This document shows, piece after piece, positions 49,400 through 61,456 of a stretch of 64,000 nucleotides of DNA. The DNA comes from Alviniconcha marisindica (taxonomy: Eukaryota; Mollusca; Gastropoda; Provannidae), in the NCBI GenBank assembly GCA_018857735.1, contig JABMCL010003845.1, forward strand, positions 161,001-225,000, written 5' to 3'. A model generated the notes under the pieces. That model saw only the letters and a program-made list of their open reading frames with translations, was not told where the DNA came from and ran no database searches. Numbering within the stretch: the stretch's first letter is position 1; each line of letters starts with the position of its first letter. The translations under genes and the position numbers were made by a program.

Positions 49400-52080
49400 T
49401 TTTAGATTTACAATACAACCCTATCAATTTCATCCAAAATCAGAATGGTGGACCATAGCAATGCAACTGATTGAAGTAACCAGTTGCAGCCGAGTGCATG
49501 TTTGTTGTCAGCTTTACGAGCATAACAGCTACTTGACCAGTGATGCCTCAAAAGACTAATTTGTAAAGTTTGTTACTGGATGAACCTTCTCAAATTACTC
49601 TTCTGTGTGAAGGGGCAGGTGTTTACGTAGCGATCTGTGCGACTTTGGCTATGTTACGCTTGAGCACGTGCACAAGCCTAGGTAGACAGTCGGGTTGTGC
49701 CACTACCACCACCACCATCACTACTACCCGTGTACTAACCCTCTCTGTTGACTCAGAGCAGGGTGAGATTTCCTGTGTGCAAACATTTATTGTCTGTAGA
49801 TGATGTACAGTCAACAGTGAATACATATACATGAATATAAGCATGTTTGCATTTCCCCTTTGTTTAAAATGTTTAACAAATATATTGTTTTAATGAGAGA
49901 AGTGTTGCAGTATGGTTTGAGCATACTGTTACCTGTTTCAGTTGTATTTTCTCTTTCCAAACAAACTTGTTCCCATTGTTGACCTGCATCTGTACATCTC
50001 TCTCGATCCAAACCTGCGTCTAGGTCTAACCATCTAACCGTATTCTTGTGTTGACTGTTATAACAATCTAACATGCTAATTCAGTTTGGCGTTTGTACTG
50101 TTAACTTTTTTAAGTCAGTAATTCTCTAAGACTTATTGTTTCCATTTTAATTTTTGTGCTGCCTTACAATGTTTAACAAATAATAGTCTCTCTGATTTTG
50201 TGTGCGTGAGATGCAGCAGTTTTAGCAAGGAGAGTGAGAGAATAAAATTAATGGGGTTGGTAGTACAGCAGTTTTTAGTTATTCTTGAGTTTTGTTTTTA
50301 CACTTAATTTTGTTACTCAAGTAATTTTAGATCGATGGTGCTGACTTGACAGAATGGCAGTTTTTTTATTTATTTTATGTGTTTGTGTGTGTGTGTGTTT
50401 TCAGGGGGTTGGTTTCAGTATTGTTGGTTTTTTATCCAAATTTTGTAATGTTTAAATAGACTCTGAACTAATGACAGATTGATGTGTAGCATTCCTTTTC
50501 AGTAATAAAAAGGAAACTAATTTCAAGCATAATTAACAGATGAGTTGTAACTGTTATTTTTAGAAAGTGAAATTGTGAATTGTATTCAAACATTAAAAGG
50601 CACTAAACCAGTGATGACCTCTAACAGCTTTTTTAGTCAATTAGTAAACAGTAAGTTGTGTTTAACCATTATAAACACTGGACCAGTTTACAACTTGTAG
50701 CAACAGTTTTCAGTGACAAGACTCACATATGTTGAAATATTATTAACAGACACAAGACCAATGGCTAACCTTTTTTTTTGCAGGTGCTTTCAGTAATGAA
50801 GCTTAATAATGTTAATACCGATAATGAGTAATAAAACCTAATCACTTTAATAACAACAATAAACCACTTGCTCCATAAACAGCCCGGTGATGTGTTTGCG
50901 CTATGCTACTTTTTTCTTCTTTTTGTGGTGCAAGGTGTAAGCTTTTTTCCAGCAGGAAAGCAAGCAGCCATAAGAGCAGCACTATCCAAACAGAAGGTAG
51001 GACTTGGTGACTTGCTGCAGAAATTGTGTGTACGTGGGGTAACACTTTTTATTTTATTTTTTTATTCATATAGATGCAGTGCAATCATATTTTTTCAAAA
51101 CCTCAGCACAGGGAGCTTGAGGGGTTTGTTTTTGTTTTTGTGAATGTTTTTTGGTGGGCAGGGGAGGGGAACAGAGGGGGCGTCTGCTTTATTCTCTTTC
51201 AGTGTCTCATCTACGTGACTGCCATATTGATTATTCCTGACTTGATTCATGTCGTGTGATGATGCATGTTCATCCACTGTTTTGGCTGTTGGGCTGCCCA
51301 CAGCAGAAACATTGCGATTGGTTTTTTTTGTCTAAAACAATGATAGCTATTTCTTTGAAAACTATGCGTGACCGACTTCATTGGACATTATAATTTTTGA
51401 TAAGTTTTGAGTTACCCTGACCTAATTTGAAGGTCATGGAAGTGTTGGTACTTGGTGTAAACTGTGTGTTGTTTTGTGGCCCATTTTCAAGGTCATAGGA
51501 GAGAGTGAGAAGTAACACTGAGTTACAGTTCTTCTATTTTGAATGCAATTTGACTGAGCATTTATTATTATTCTTGTCAGCATTTTTATTTTATTTTTTT
51601 ATTTTTATTTTTTCACATGAGCTTGTGAAGTCACCTTATAATTGAAGTATCAGTAAGCTAATAGTACCTCCATCTCAGATTTTTGTGTTGTTGTTTTTGT
51701 TTGTTTTTGTTTTTACTTGCTACTTGTACTTTTGTAGTGTACTTCATTTCTGGTGTTCAGTTGTATGTCTTGGCAATGATACTGAAGTACTTAAAATTAG
51801 ATGGTACAAAAGCTGTGTTATGTGGTGGTCATGTATTCAGATTTGGCTGGTTTTACTCACTAACAGTCAAAAATCTTCAGCAACTCCTATTGTATGTGAC
51901 GTGTTGCCAGAAGACTTTTTGATGTGAGATGCTTTGCCTTATGCTACGTGTGTGTTTTGATCCTTAATTCACAGACTAAGTTGGTGATGCTTAATTCACA
52001 GAATAAGCTGCATGTCTGTATGCTAAATAGTGGTTTTGTTGCTTCCAGGAGTCTTCAGTGCTAAACACAGGTCAGCTCTG
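49400..52080. other. Intergenic, no gene seen
   Basis: AT-rich spacer with poly-T and short AT motifs only. ORFs here are under 95 codons and low complexity. Confidence 0.6.
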
Positions 52081-52089
52081 TGCAGTACA

Positions 52090-52268
52090 AGTTTGAATTG
52101 TAGCGTCAGTATCGGTATCGGTATCGAACCTTTTGTGCTTGTATCAAAACCCACTGAAATCACATTATTTTGGGGGAATGTGCTTGTATGGGCACCCACT
52201 GAAATCAAAATATCTTTTGGGAAGGAGTTCCTGTGTGCTTGCATGGTCATCCACTGAAATCAAAATAT
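52090..52268. repeat. Short GTATCG repeat and three CACTGAAATCA(A/C)A units
   Basis: CGGTATCGGTATCGAACC, then CCCACTGAAATCAC/AAA three times at about 55-60 bp spacing. Confidence 0.8.
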
Positions 52269-52269
52269 C

Positions 52270-54480
52270 GTAGTGTACTTTTTCCGTTTCTTGATACTTC
52301 ATTGATCCCTTGCAAATGGTAGCTCCCTTTTCCTACCAGCATTTGCATTTTTTGTTTGTTTGTGCCCATACAGTGGAGTGGCTACCAGTGTTTGGGATTT
52401 TTGGCATTTGCACATAATACATAACGCTGATGCCTGTGACTGCACACACATGGGCTGTACAAACACTGTATGAGAATCTGCACTGAAAGTTGACTGAGGG
52501 AAAAATCCCTTGCCTTTGGGAAACCAAAGCACCCGTGTCAGCATTTCACCAGGTTTCTCGGTCCGACACTGGACCAACTGATTGTCCCGACCTGTTTTTG
52601 ACCATGACAACGGTGTGTTTGGAAAACTCCAATAAGTGGTTGGATAAGCAACCATCAGATTTAGAATTAAGGTGTCTGTGTTAAGTACCAAAGACAGTGT
52701 AGTACAAACTGACCTATCCAAAGTGTGAGGTTTTCATGGTCCTCAGAAACAGTTTTCCTCTTTGTACTACTGCTATTTACTGATGGTTTTGGGCCATGTT
52801 GCAAAAACAACTCCACATGGGTGCAGCTTTAAAAAAAAAAAAAAAGTTTTTTTAAAGCTTTAGTTAAGTACCTGCAAAAAAGTTCTAGTGAAAACAAGTA
52901 ATTGATTTGATTAAAAAAACATTTGTTTTTGTTAAAGCCACCTACCTCACCATCAGATGCTCAGCCATAGCATTTTCAATTTTCATTTGTGTTGGGTTTT
53001 TTCCCCATTGCATTGTGTTGATTTTTGTTTATCACCAAAGTCTTGGCTGCAATTACTGTAGTACATCAAAGAACTGGATTCTGGGGGTGTCTTTCTTTAA
53101 CTGCATCACCAAGGCGTTTCTGTGTAGATGTTGCATTGCAGGTCTTGTGGTGCAAAGTCTTGGTGAAGCGGCCAGAGCCGACTGCTGACTGCCTACTCAC
53201 TCGGTTTATGCCATAGTCCTGCAGGCACTGGCTGTTGTTTACTTTGAACAGTTTCAACCAGCAGAAAATGGAAGAAGAAACTGCTGCCACTGAGGACAAG
53301 AATTGCGTTTTTATTCCCCTGTGGGAGCATCTGATTCCAGCAGCAAGGATGTATATTGAAAAAAAGGATGGGCTTGTGTGGCAACTTGCCAAAAATGTGG
53401 GCCCACTTAGCCCACTGTTTTAGCATTAAGAACCAAAGACATCTTTGCCAAGCGGGCCCTCAGCGAGTCAGTGAAGCCATATACAAACAGAGCAGCCAAA
53501 TGAAGCAAAGGTGGTCTTGAATTTAAAAGAGGGCCGGGGTGGTCCTTTGCTAGGGGTCATTTACACATAATCATGAGGGGGGGGAAGGTGCCGTGAAAAG
53601 GGTTGCATGTCTATGGCAGGGTGCTCCTTCATCAAGGGTCCTAGTGTTGTAAAAATGGATTTTAAGGGCATTACAGGCTGCCGCACCTTCTCTGATTCTT
53701 GTATGCCTGCAGAGTGGCAGTCTCATTTGCATTTCCTGCGGCAGGCTGTCTACAACGAAGAAGAACAGTTCAGTTCAAGATGGTATTTATGCACTCCAGA
53801 AAGCCCACATGCAATAATGCGTTTACAGCTTTTGGGATGATTTTTTGCTGCTGATGGCTTTGTCATTGGCACAGGGTTGTCGGGGTTGTGGCCTGTTGCT
53901 GAGAAATTTTGAGAGAGCTTTGCCCCGAGTATCTAGAGGAGAAAAAACATGACAACCAATCCAACAAGTCAAATCTAACACCACCGACGGGAATCGAGCC
54001 ATCACCCTTGAATATTGGTGATGAATTTTGTTGGCTGGTTAAGCAGAAGCCTGACCCATTCTGATTCAGCTGTGGGCTGCTGTAGTTTACTGATGGCTAT
54101 GGTGCTGATACACTGTCACTAGTTAGGTCAGTCTGGTGGAGTATTAATTTTGTTCCAAGTATAGGACTGGGTGCAGTGAGCATTGCTCGTATGGAAAGTC
54201 GTCTGTACTAGATAAACTTTGCTGCTGCTGTCAGAGCAGAATCTTTCCAGTTTGCATGGCCCATTGAGTTTTACATGTTTATACTAATTATTCAATTACC
54301 ATGACCTATTTTCAGTGTGACAGCAATGTCAGAAAGGTCATAATGGAGATGGTACTTTTTCAGCTACTTTTCATCCACTCAGGTGCAAACTTTGGGTTGA
54401 AGCCCATTAATATTAGGAACAAGATAATGCACACAATCCACAATTTTCTAATTTTGCAAAAACCTGGATGGGGGGCATGT
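52270..54480. other. Intergenic, no gene seen
   Basis: Overlapping ORFs of 60-140 codons on both strands (for example 52721-52299 minus, 53235-53423 plus) carry no domain or splice pattern I recognise. The region around 53100-53860 is the most GC-balanced part and could be an old mobile element. Confidence 0.45.
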
Positions 54481-54487
54481 TCCTCAC

Positions 54488-54510
54488 TCCCCCCCCCCCC
54501 CCCCCCCCCA
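54488..54510. repeat. Poly-C tract
   Basis: An uninterrupted C run in the intergenic spacer. Confidence 0.95.
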
Positions 54511-54669
54511 AACTTTTGTTTGAGGAAGTGCTGAAAACACCACATCTTTAAGTTCTTACTACTTCCTTTTTATTGGCCCCTCCCCCTCCCCCTTTATTTT
54601 GTTAAAAAACAACAACAACCGTTTTTAGTGTTGTCTCTGTTGCCAGTGTTGGTTGTTGTTGTTTTTGTT

Positions 54670-54670
<1 letters not shown>

Positions 54671-54734
<64 letters not shown>
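54671..54734. repeat. (CT)n microsatellite
   Basis: About 31 CT units. Confidence 0.97.
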
Positions 54735-54737
<3 letters not shown>

Positions 54738-54859
54738 ATGAACATGAAGAGTTGTAGAATTTAAAGTGAGAGCAAAGTCTGGGACCAGTAACTGGAGAAC
54801 AAGATCTGAAGATGATGGTGTAGCAGTATTGTTTTTTGTTTTGTACATGAAAATGTGAT

Positions 54860-57840
54860 GTGAACAATTGCATTTGGGACTGCATTGGTTTCTCTCTCAA
54901 ATACTTAAGCAACAATGCAATTTTCTCTCTTGAATGCCTGAGTAACAATGCAACTGTGTTTTTGTTTAGTTTGAATGAAGTATTCAGATCATTTATCAAC
55001 AATGGTGTCAGCTGTGTTGTTTTGGATGTGCTGTGTGATTTTAGGGCACACACACACACACACACATCTTCATGTTTATATTTTATTTTCACGATTTCTA
55101 CTTGATAAATTTCTTTTTGGCCGTGACCACTAAACTAACAATGACAGATAAAGGGAAGAGCATTTTTAACAGTAGGATGACTGAGCAAGGAACAACAAAG
55201 GCAAGGTGGAAATTCATTCACTTTGACCACACACAAAAAAAATGGCAAGATATCCTGGGTGGGGGTAGATCACTACACACTTACCAACTAATATGAATAT
55301 TAGTTCTGGTACACAAACACTTACACAAATATTTGTATAATAATCTTTTTGTATATATACAAACATAGCAAGCTGACAAAAATAGCTATTCAGTTCGAGT
55401 CAGCAAGACCAACTTAAAATTGGAAGTTCATGAAACTGCTATCTAATGTTAATTACTGTAGAGCTGTAAGTATAGAGCTGAAATAAGAGAAACAACAAAG
55501 CACAAAATTTTTCATCATCTTGAAACAAGGACTGCCAGCATTTGGTACATCGAGAAAATGAGACAAATCCTCACCCACAATCTCAGGGAGATCAACACAA
55601 CCAAAAACACATTCAGTGTTAAACTTTCATGTAAAATACCATGTCACTTGTAAAAAGGCAGGTTTGCTGAAAATGTGCACGCTGCTTGCATTCAGTTCAG
55701 TTTAACAGCACTTTTAGTTTTTAATCCACTGACAAGGAGTAATTCCGTTATGACAGTTAGTTACTGGATGTTAACGCCTTGTCAACCACTCGGTCCATTA
55801 TGACAAGGTGGTAACAAAAGACAGGTCACAAATAAAGTAGCGTACAGGTTTTATCCATTTTTATATTATTATTTTTCTCCACATGTTTGTTTTTAACTGT
55901 TGTTCCCTTTAATCTCTTATAATTGCCAATGGTTTCTTTGAATAGTTCTGGGTTTGTTTGCGATTTTTGTTGTTTTTCTTGGGGGTTGATCCCAGATAGT
56001 AAAATTTGTGGGGGGGTGGGGGGGTGTTTTCTTTTCTTTTCTGGGGGAAAAGCTTTTCGATTGGTGAAGTAATTGTAGATTCAAAATGAAAGAAACTGAA
56101 ACAAAAGTGCAAATCTGACAGACATTGATTGAAATGAACAAGCAAAAACAGTAACATGTTTGTTTTTAGCAAGATAATAAGTTTATAATGATGCATTATC
56201 CAAGGTGTGGCAGCTCTATACCATTTACAAACTTCAGGAAATATCTTGTTGTTGTTGTTTTTGTTTTTTGTTTATTTGTGTGTTTACATTTTATTTTGAG
56301 TGAAAACATGAATCAGAGGAAACCTGCCACAGGTTAAACATGAAAGAAAGAAAGCACCCCGGCCAAACATGAACCATCAAAATATGAACAAGTATCACAC
56401 GAGCCAGTTACAAAATCATTGCACATACAAAAGTTTTACTACAATGTAAATAATTATCAGCCTTCAGGCTCAAATAGTGGATCTAAATGTAAACACAAGA
56501 TTTAGCTGACATTTGAAAAAGAAGAACAAAATCATGCAGTAACTGGAATGCGGCATGTTTAGATAATTTTTACACCCTTCAGTTGACTGTGTAAAACAGA
56601 ACTCGTGATTGGAAATCACCTTTTATTTATTTTTTAAATCATTTTTTTTTAGGGAAACAAAGCTCACAAAAAATAGGGGCAAATTGCACAATATGTTCAA
56701 ATAAAATCACTTAGTAAAATATCAGTATAATCTGGAATTAATAATCTCCTTTGCATCAAAAGAACTCTTGTATTTTAATAAACATGTAGAAAGATCAGCT
56801 CTGTATGTTTCTAGGTAAAAATGCAGAATGATGTCTGTAAATAATTTTATTTGCAAAGGTAAGTGTACATGTTTGGTAATTAGGAATTATCCCCTGTGTA
56901 TTTCAGCAGAATTCTAAGTTGTAAACACATGGAATGATCCCAAAATATTTTCTTGGCAAATGAAAGTATACTTCAGATTGGTATGAATTTATCATCTGAA
57001 CATCAGTAGAACAGTTTTTGTTTTTATTATAACAAGTGTAGTGACCTCTGTAAATTATGGAGTGTGTGTTTTTAAATCACAGATATATGACCATTGCTAT
57101 GTTCTTGGATTGTAGTCAACAGTATGAAAAATAAAATAATAAAGCAATATAAGTCAAGGTCATTTCAACATCCATGGCAATCTGATGCCATTTCTATGCT
57201 GACTGTTCCACTTTTCTGTGGCTTTCCTTCCATTGCTGTTTCTTGTCTTCTATGGAGATCAAGACTAACAGGTTGTTCATAACTCACATCCAGATGAAAC
57301 AAGAGATCTACATTTTGGGACGCACCCGTTTCATATGCTGACGTTTCAAAATCGCTATCGCTGCGCAACGTCACACACAACCTGTCGCCAAAGTTTCTCA
57401 AAAATGTTTGAAATGCACAACTCACGGTAAGTCTCATAACTCATCATATTTATGCAGCTGTTTGCAAGATTGGAAATTTGTCATGTGTGCAGTATGCAGT
57501 TTCTAAACCAAAACCCTTTTCCCAATCCTGGTAGTAGTAGCACAGTTGCAACCAAGAGAACATTATAGGTAAGGGGTGGTTGTGTTGTTTTGACACGGGT
57601 TACAGAAGTGTCACACATCTCGTGCACCCAGAAGTAGTGAAGTGGTTGTAAGGGTATGCGTGCTGGTCTGAAAGGGGTTGGGGAGTAGTTTTTAAGACTC
57701 TGTTACAAATGAGATGGTCCACTGTTCACCATTTTAAAGGGGGGTGGGGTAATTTTTATGCCTGTGTTACAAATGAGATGGTGCACAATGTCTTTAACCT
57801 GTTATCAGCTGTCATGCGTGGTTGCACAGATAACTGATTT
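54860..57840. other. Intergenic, AT-rich, no gene seen
   Basis: Apart from the hairpin element at about 55769-55816 this holds only low-complexity sequence. A 90-codon minus-strand ORF (57437-57165) is the most protein-like, but has no recognisable motif. Confidence 0.55.
55769..55816. repeat. Nested-hairpin element, copy C1 (strongest stem)
   Basis: GTTAACGCCTTGTCAACC ... CATTATGACAAGGTGGTAAC. CCTTGTCA (55777-55784) pairs perfectly with TGACAAGG (55801-55808), and the outer GTTA/TAAC also pairs, giving about 15 bp with one mismatch. Inner ACC/GGT is kept. Confidence 0.8.
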
Positions 57841-57857
57841 AGTAAAGACTGCCTGTT

Positions 57858-58017
57858 TTAAGCTGTGTATATTTAGCTTTGTATAGTCAGAATGCTTGTG
57901 TGTGTGGGTGCATCTGTGTGTGGGTGTGTGGATGTGCATTTAGAATAGTCTCTAGGGACAAATTTTGCACTTTAAAATACTTTTATTAATAATAATAATA
58001 ATTATTAATTATAAAGA
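57858..58017 (+). mobile_element. LINE 3' tail, second copy
   Basis: TTTTAAGCTGTGTATATTTA ... AGAATGCTTGTGTGTG ... TAGAATAGTCTCTAGGGACA ... (AAT)n, the same tail as 24970-25107. 5' truncated to the UTR. Confidence 0.75.
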
Positions 58018-58019
58018 CT

Positions 58020-59697
58020 GAAAACTAAATGGACAGTGTACTCATACTGCCAGTGTGGGTTAATTTCCACAGATACGAAACATTAATATTAAGATCTTAC
58101 AGGTCATATTAGTGTGAGAGTGTGTTTCGTCTTCTTCTGTTTTTTCTTCCTTTATTTTTTTTTATATTTTTTTATTTTTTAGATTGCACTTACTGTGATA
58201 CTTTCACCTGGTACTTTACATAACACAATCAAAGCAGATAGTTTAAAGTCACAATCATCAAAACATTAAAGCATAATTTAAATATACACATGTATTTCAT
58301 ATGAATAGCAGACACCATGTATATGAAAAGTCTGTGATAACCATTCAACACTGATGGTAATTAACATGCAGAAACATCTGAACATTACAGAGTTCACAAT
58401 TAAAGTCTCAGAAACCACCATAGTCATTGCCTCGTACATTACACATCCTCAAAACCCAAACCAAACATGGAGCCAGCTGTCTCTATTATGAAACCAGCCA
58501 TCTCACCAACACCACCAGCAAGCCAGTTTTGGCTTTAAACAAAGCAAAATTAGCTTCCACCACAGTCTGTTGTTTGATGCTTGTAACTTGAGTTCCCTAA
58601 CTGCTGTTGTTACAAACTGCACGAAGAGACTTCATCCTTAAAACTTAGGTGAATGACATTCGTAATAGCGTTGACTAAACATGAACGAACGATGTATGAA
58701 TGTTAGTAATGAATTTTGGCACCACTGTGCTGACAACTGACTGATATTGATAAGCATTTAGACAGGGACAGTATAACGTAGCTTGGTCTTGGGGCAAAAT
58801 AGCAAATCGTCACACGTAAATGGTATATGTTCTTAAGAAGAAGAAAAAATGAGTTGCAACATCATCATCAGCATATTAACAATGAATCAGTGCAAGTATA
58901 CTTACTGATTAGCCAAAGATACTGAAAAGTCCATTTTTCAGGCGGTTGATTTTTTTAAACATTTCTTTTTCCCTCTCTCTCCCTCCCTCCCTCCTACCAC
59001 TGAACAATTGCTGTTTGGCAAATTCCATAATAAGAAGCCACCACAATGTAGCGTGCATGTTGCAAGTAATTTTCAACAACACGAGAGTCAAGTACAGCAG
59101 AAAGGAAGAGAAGTAGAAGTGTTGTCAGGTGGGAGACTTCCAAGACTCGAGAATCCAGCAGCTTCTGGTCCTTGGACTGGGTGGGGCTTTCATCCAAGGT
59201 TTTGGAATGCATCTGCCTCCTCTGAAAGACATTTTGTTAATAGTAATTAAAGTGTCTACAGCACAAAATCTTGTCTGGAGAGACTATTCTCAGTGCATAC
59301 CTGCTCACACATATGTATATATACACAGGTACATGCACACATGAGTATACTGACTAGACACAAGTTAACTTACAGCCAAATTAAACAATTAACAAACAGG
59401 GACTGAGGTGGAGGGGAAAAAGTTGCGTGGAGCAGAAAACAGAACAATTGGATTGATGAACATAATTGTCTTCCTTTTTCGTTCTTTTTTCTTCTTTTCA
59501 GATCAGTTTGTAATGGTGTGGAACCCTCATCTTTGAAGGCAGATGTCAGTGGGTGCTATAATGTGCAAATTGACACCACACTGTTTACAGACACTGTACC
59601 AAAGTATATTGTCTATGACTGAGAATTTTGAAAGTACAGACAGATAAGAGAGAAGGGAGTGAACCAGAGTACCCAGAGAAAAACCTCAACATGGGTG

Positions 59698-59700
<3 letters not shown>
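58020..59700. other. Intergenic, no gene seen
   Basis: T-rich stretch at 58131-58180, then AT-rich unique sequence. ORFs of 60-80 codons around 59000-59340 are unrecognised. Confidence 0.55.
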
Positions 59701-59766
<66 letters not shown>

Positions 59767-60332
59767 CTCATCTAATCTGACCAACGCATCTACTGTCTAG
59801 GACAGCTGTAGTGATATTTTATTTAACAAACTTAATTCTCTTCCTAGAAAAGTTGCAAAATTAATGATATTTGATTCTTCTTTTACAAATGATACAAAGC
59901 TACAGTATCTGGCACTACTCCTACTCAAAGAAAAGCTTATGTTCTATAAGGCAGTGTTAGTATTCAAAATATACAGAAATCTTGCGCCTCCGTATCTTAA
60001 ACAGCTCTTTAACTGTTCCAGCACTCGCGCCACCTCTCGATTCACAACTCTCCTCAAACCTAGAATAGACCTTTTCAAAACTAGCTGCTCATTTTCAGGC
60101 GCATCCCTTTGGAATACTATTCCAGCATAAATAAAGTCATGCAATTTACCTACCAGCTTCAAAACACAGCTCCACAAATAGTTCAAAAGCAGAATGTTAG
60201 ATTTTTTTTTCTTTCCTGATTTGTAATATATATGTATATGCAAGTATACTATCCCAAGTTATTATTTTTCTTTACGTTGTAAAGTGCTTTGAGTCTCTGA
60301 AAGCCCTCTATAAATTCCCTATTATTATTAGT
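59701..60332 (+). mobile_element. (TC)n plus CR1/L2-like LINE 3' fragment, copy 2
   Basis: A TC run (59701-59764) leads into reverse-transcriptase C-terminal coding: [59 protein letters not shown] and SGASLWNTIPA then stop (60128-60130). The tail ends TTGTAAAGTGCTTTGAGTCT ... TCTATAAATTCC ... TTATTATTA. LNSL.R..A.LI..., YK...NLAPPYL and LWN.IP are standard non-LTR motifs. 5' truncated. Confidence 0.85.
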
Positions 60333-60490
60333 TGATTTCTTACTCCTTTGTTTTATTTATAATGTTTGTTGGTTCACATTTTTGTTTCTGTTTTTGTCCA
60401 TGTGTTTAAATGTTTGTCACTGCTTGAAGGATAGGTTGCCCAGCAGGCATTTGTGCCTAAACCTTTATCCTTGTGTAATTAAAGTTCAGT

Positions 60491-60495
<5 letters not shown>

Positions 60496-60540
<45 letters not shown>

Positions 60541-60579
60541 CTCTCTTCTCTCTCTCTCTCTCTCCCCCCCCCCCCTCCC
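60496..60579. repeat. (TC)n with poly-C
   Basis: TC run ending in a C tract, 34 bases from the VAT1-like stop codon, inside its probable 3' UTR. Confidence 0.95.
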
Positions 60580-60612
60580 ACTCACCTGTTTTGTGTGCCA
60601 GACTGATCAGTG

Positions 60613-60738
60613 CTACTCTCCATTCACAGTCTGCTGCTCCGTCTTCTCAGTACCACCGTTGTCAGCATTCTCCGTGGTTTGCTCTGCAGTCTTGGACTGT
60701 GGCTTTTGGCGTTTCGATTTGCAATTGGCAACAAGAGA
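60613..60738 (-). CDS. VAT1-like, last coding exon (variable tail and stop)
   Basis: SLVANCKSKRQKPQSKTAEQ followed by an acidic/polar tail ending NGE and TAG. The acceptor is TTCTTAAG with a weak pyrimidine tract and a CTATTAAT branch-like site, chosen because it keeps the frame. Tail composition is similar to other VAT1L C-termini but the sequence is not conserved, so the boundary is inferred. Confidence 0.65.
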   Translation of the reverse strand, partial: SLVANCKSKRQKPQSKTAEQTTENADNGGTEKTEQQTVNGE

Positions 60739-61380
60739 CTTAAGAACATCTTATTAATAGTTATGTACTAACATTTTCTCATATATGCTAATAATAATAA
60801 TAATAAAGAAATATTTATAAAGTGCAAACCTGTAACATGTGCCCAATCTTGATGAGCAGACAGGACAGACAATTGACGCAGACACCTTATAACCCTGCCT
60901 CATGTCATCAACTTTAAGTTTATTCAGCCACACAAACATGAAATAGCTAATTTACCGGACAAAGAAGTGTTATAGTTAGAATTCCAGCAGTGAAATCTCA
61001 CTCTGTGCCAAGTTTCAAGCACTTCATTTCCCTTGTTTGCCAAAAATATTCAAACTTATCGGAGCAAATCTGCAACACTCACTATTCTAAGGTTTGAGCT
61101 CTTCTGGTACCACTTGGTCCTACATGCTAAAATAATCATTAATGGGGGGTGGGTGGGGGGGGGGGGGTGCATTTTGTCTGGTGTTACCTTGGGTGCTGGT
61201 TCTTTGCTTGGGTCAAGCAGAATTTTGCCAATGTTCTTCCGGTCATGAAGTTTCTGCATTCCTTCGCCAACCTGCCATGACCAAAATGTGTGTTTGATGC
61301 ATTCAGTAGTGTATGCCTCTGGTTAATTAACCATTCTCAAACACACAAAAACCTATGTATGCTGTATATCCTGTCAAAGT

Positions 61381-61456
<76 letters not shown>

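Noticed and set aside
53066..53840. Cluster of overlapping ORFs on both strands, suspected gene or transposon
   Set aside because: Frames change repeatedly with stops between, and I recognise no transposase, RT or host domain.
57165..57437. 90-codon minus-strand ORF in the spacer
   Set aside because: Ordinary composition but no motif, no neighbouring exons and no start context that stands out.
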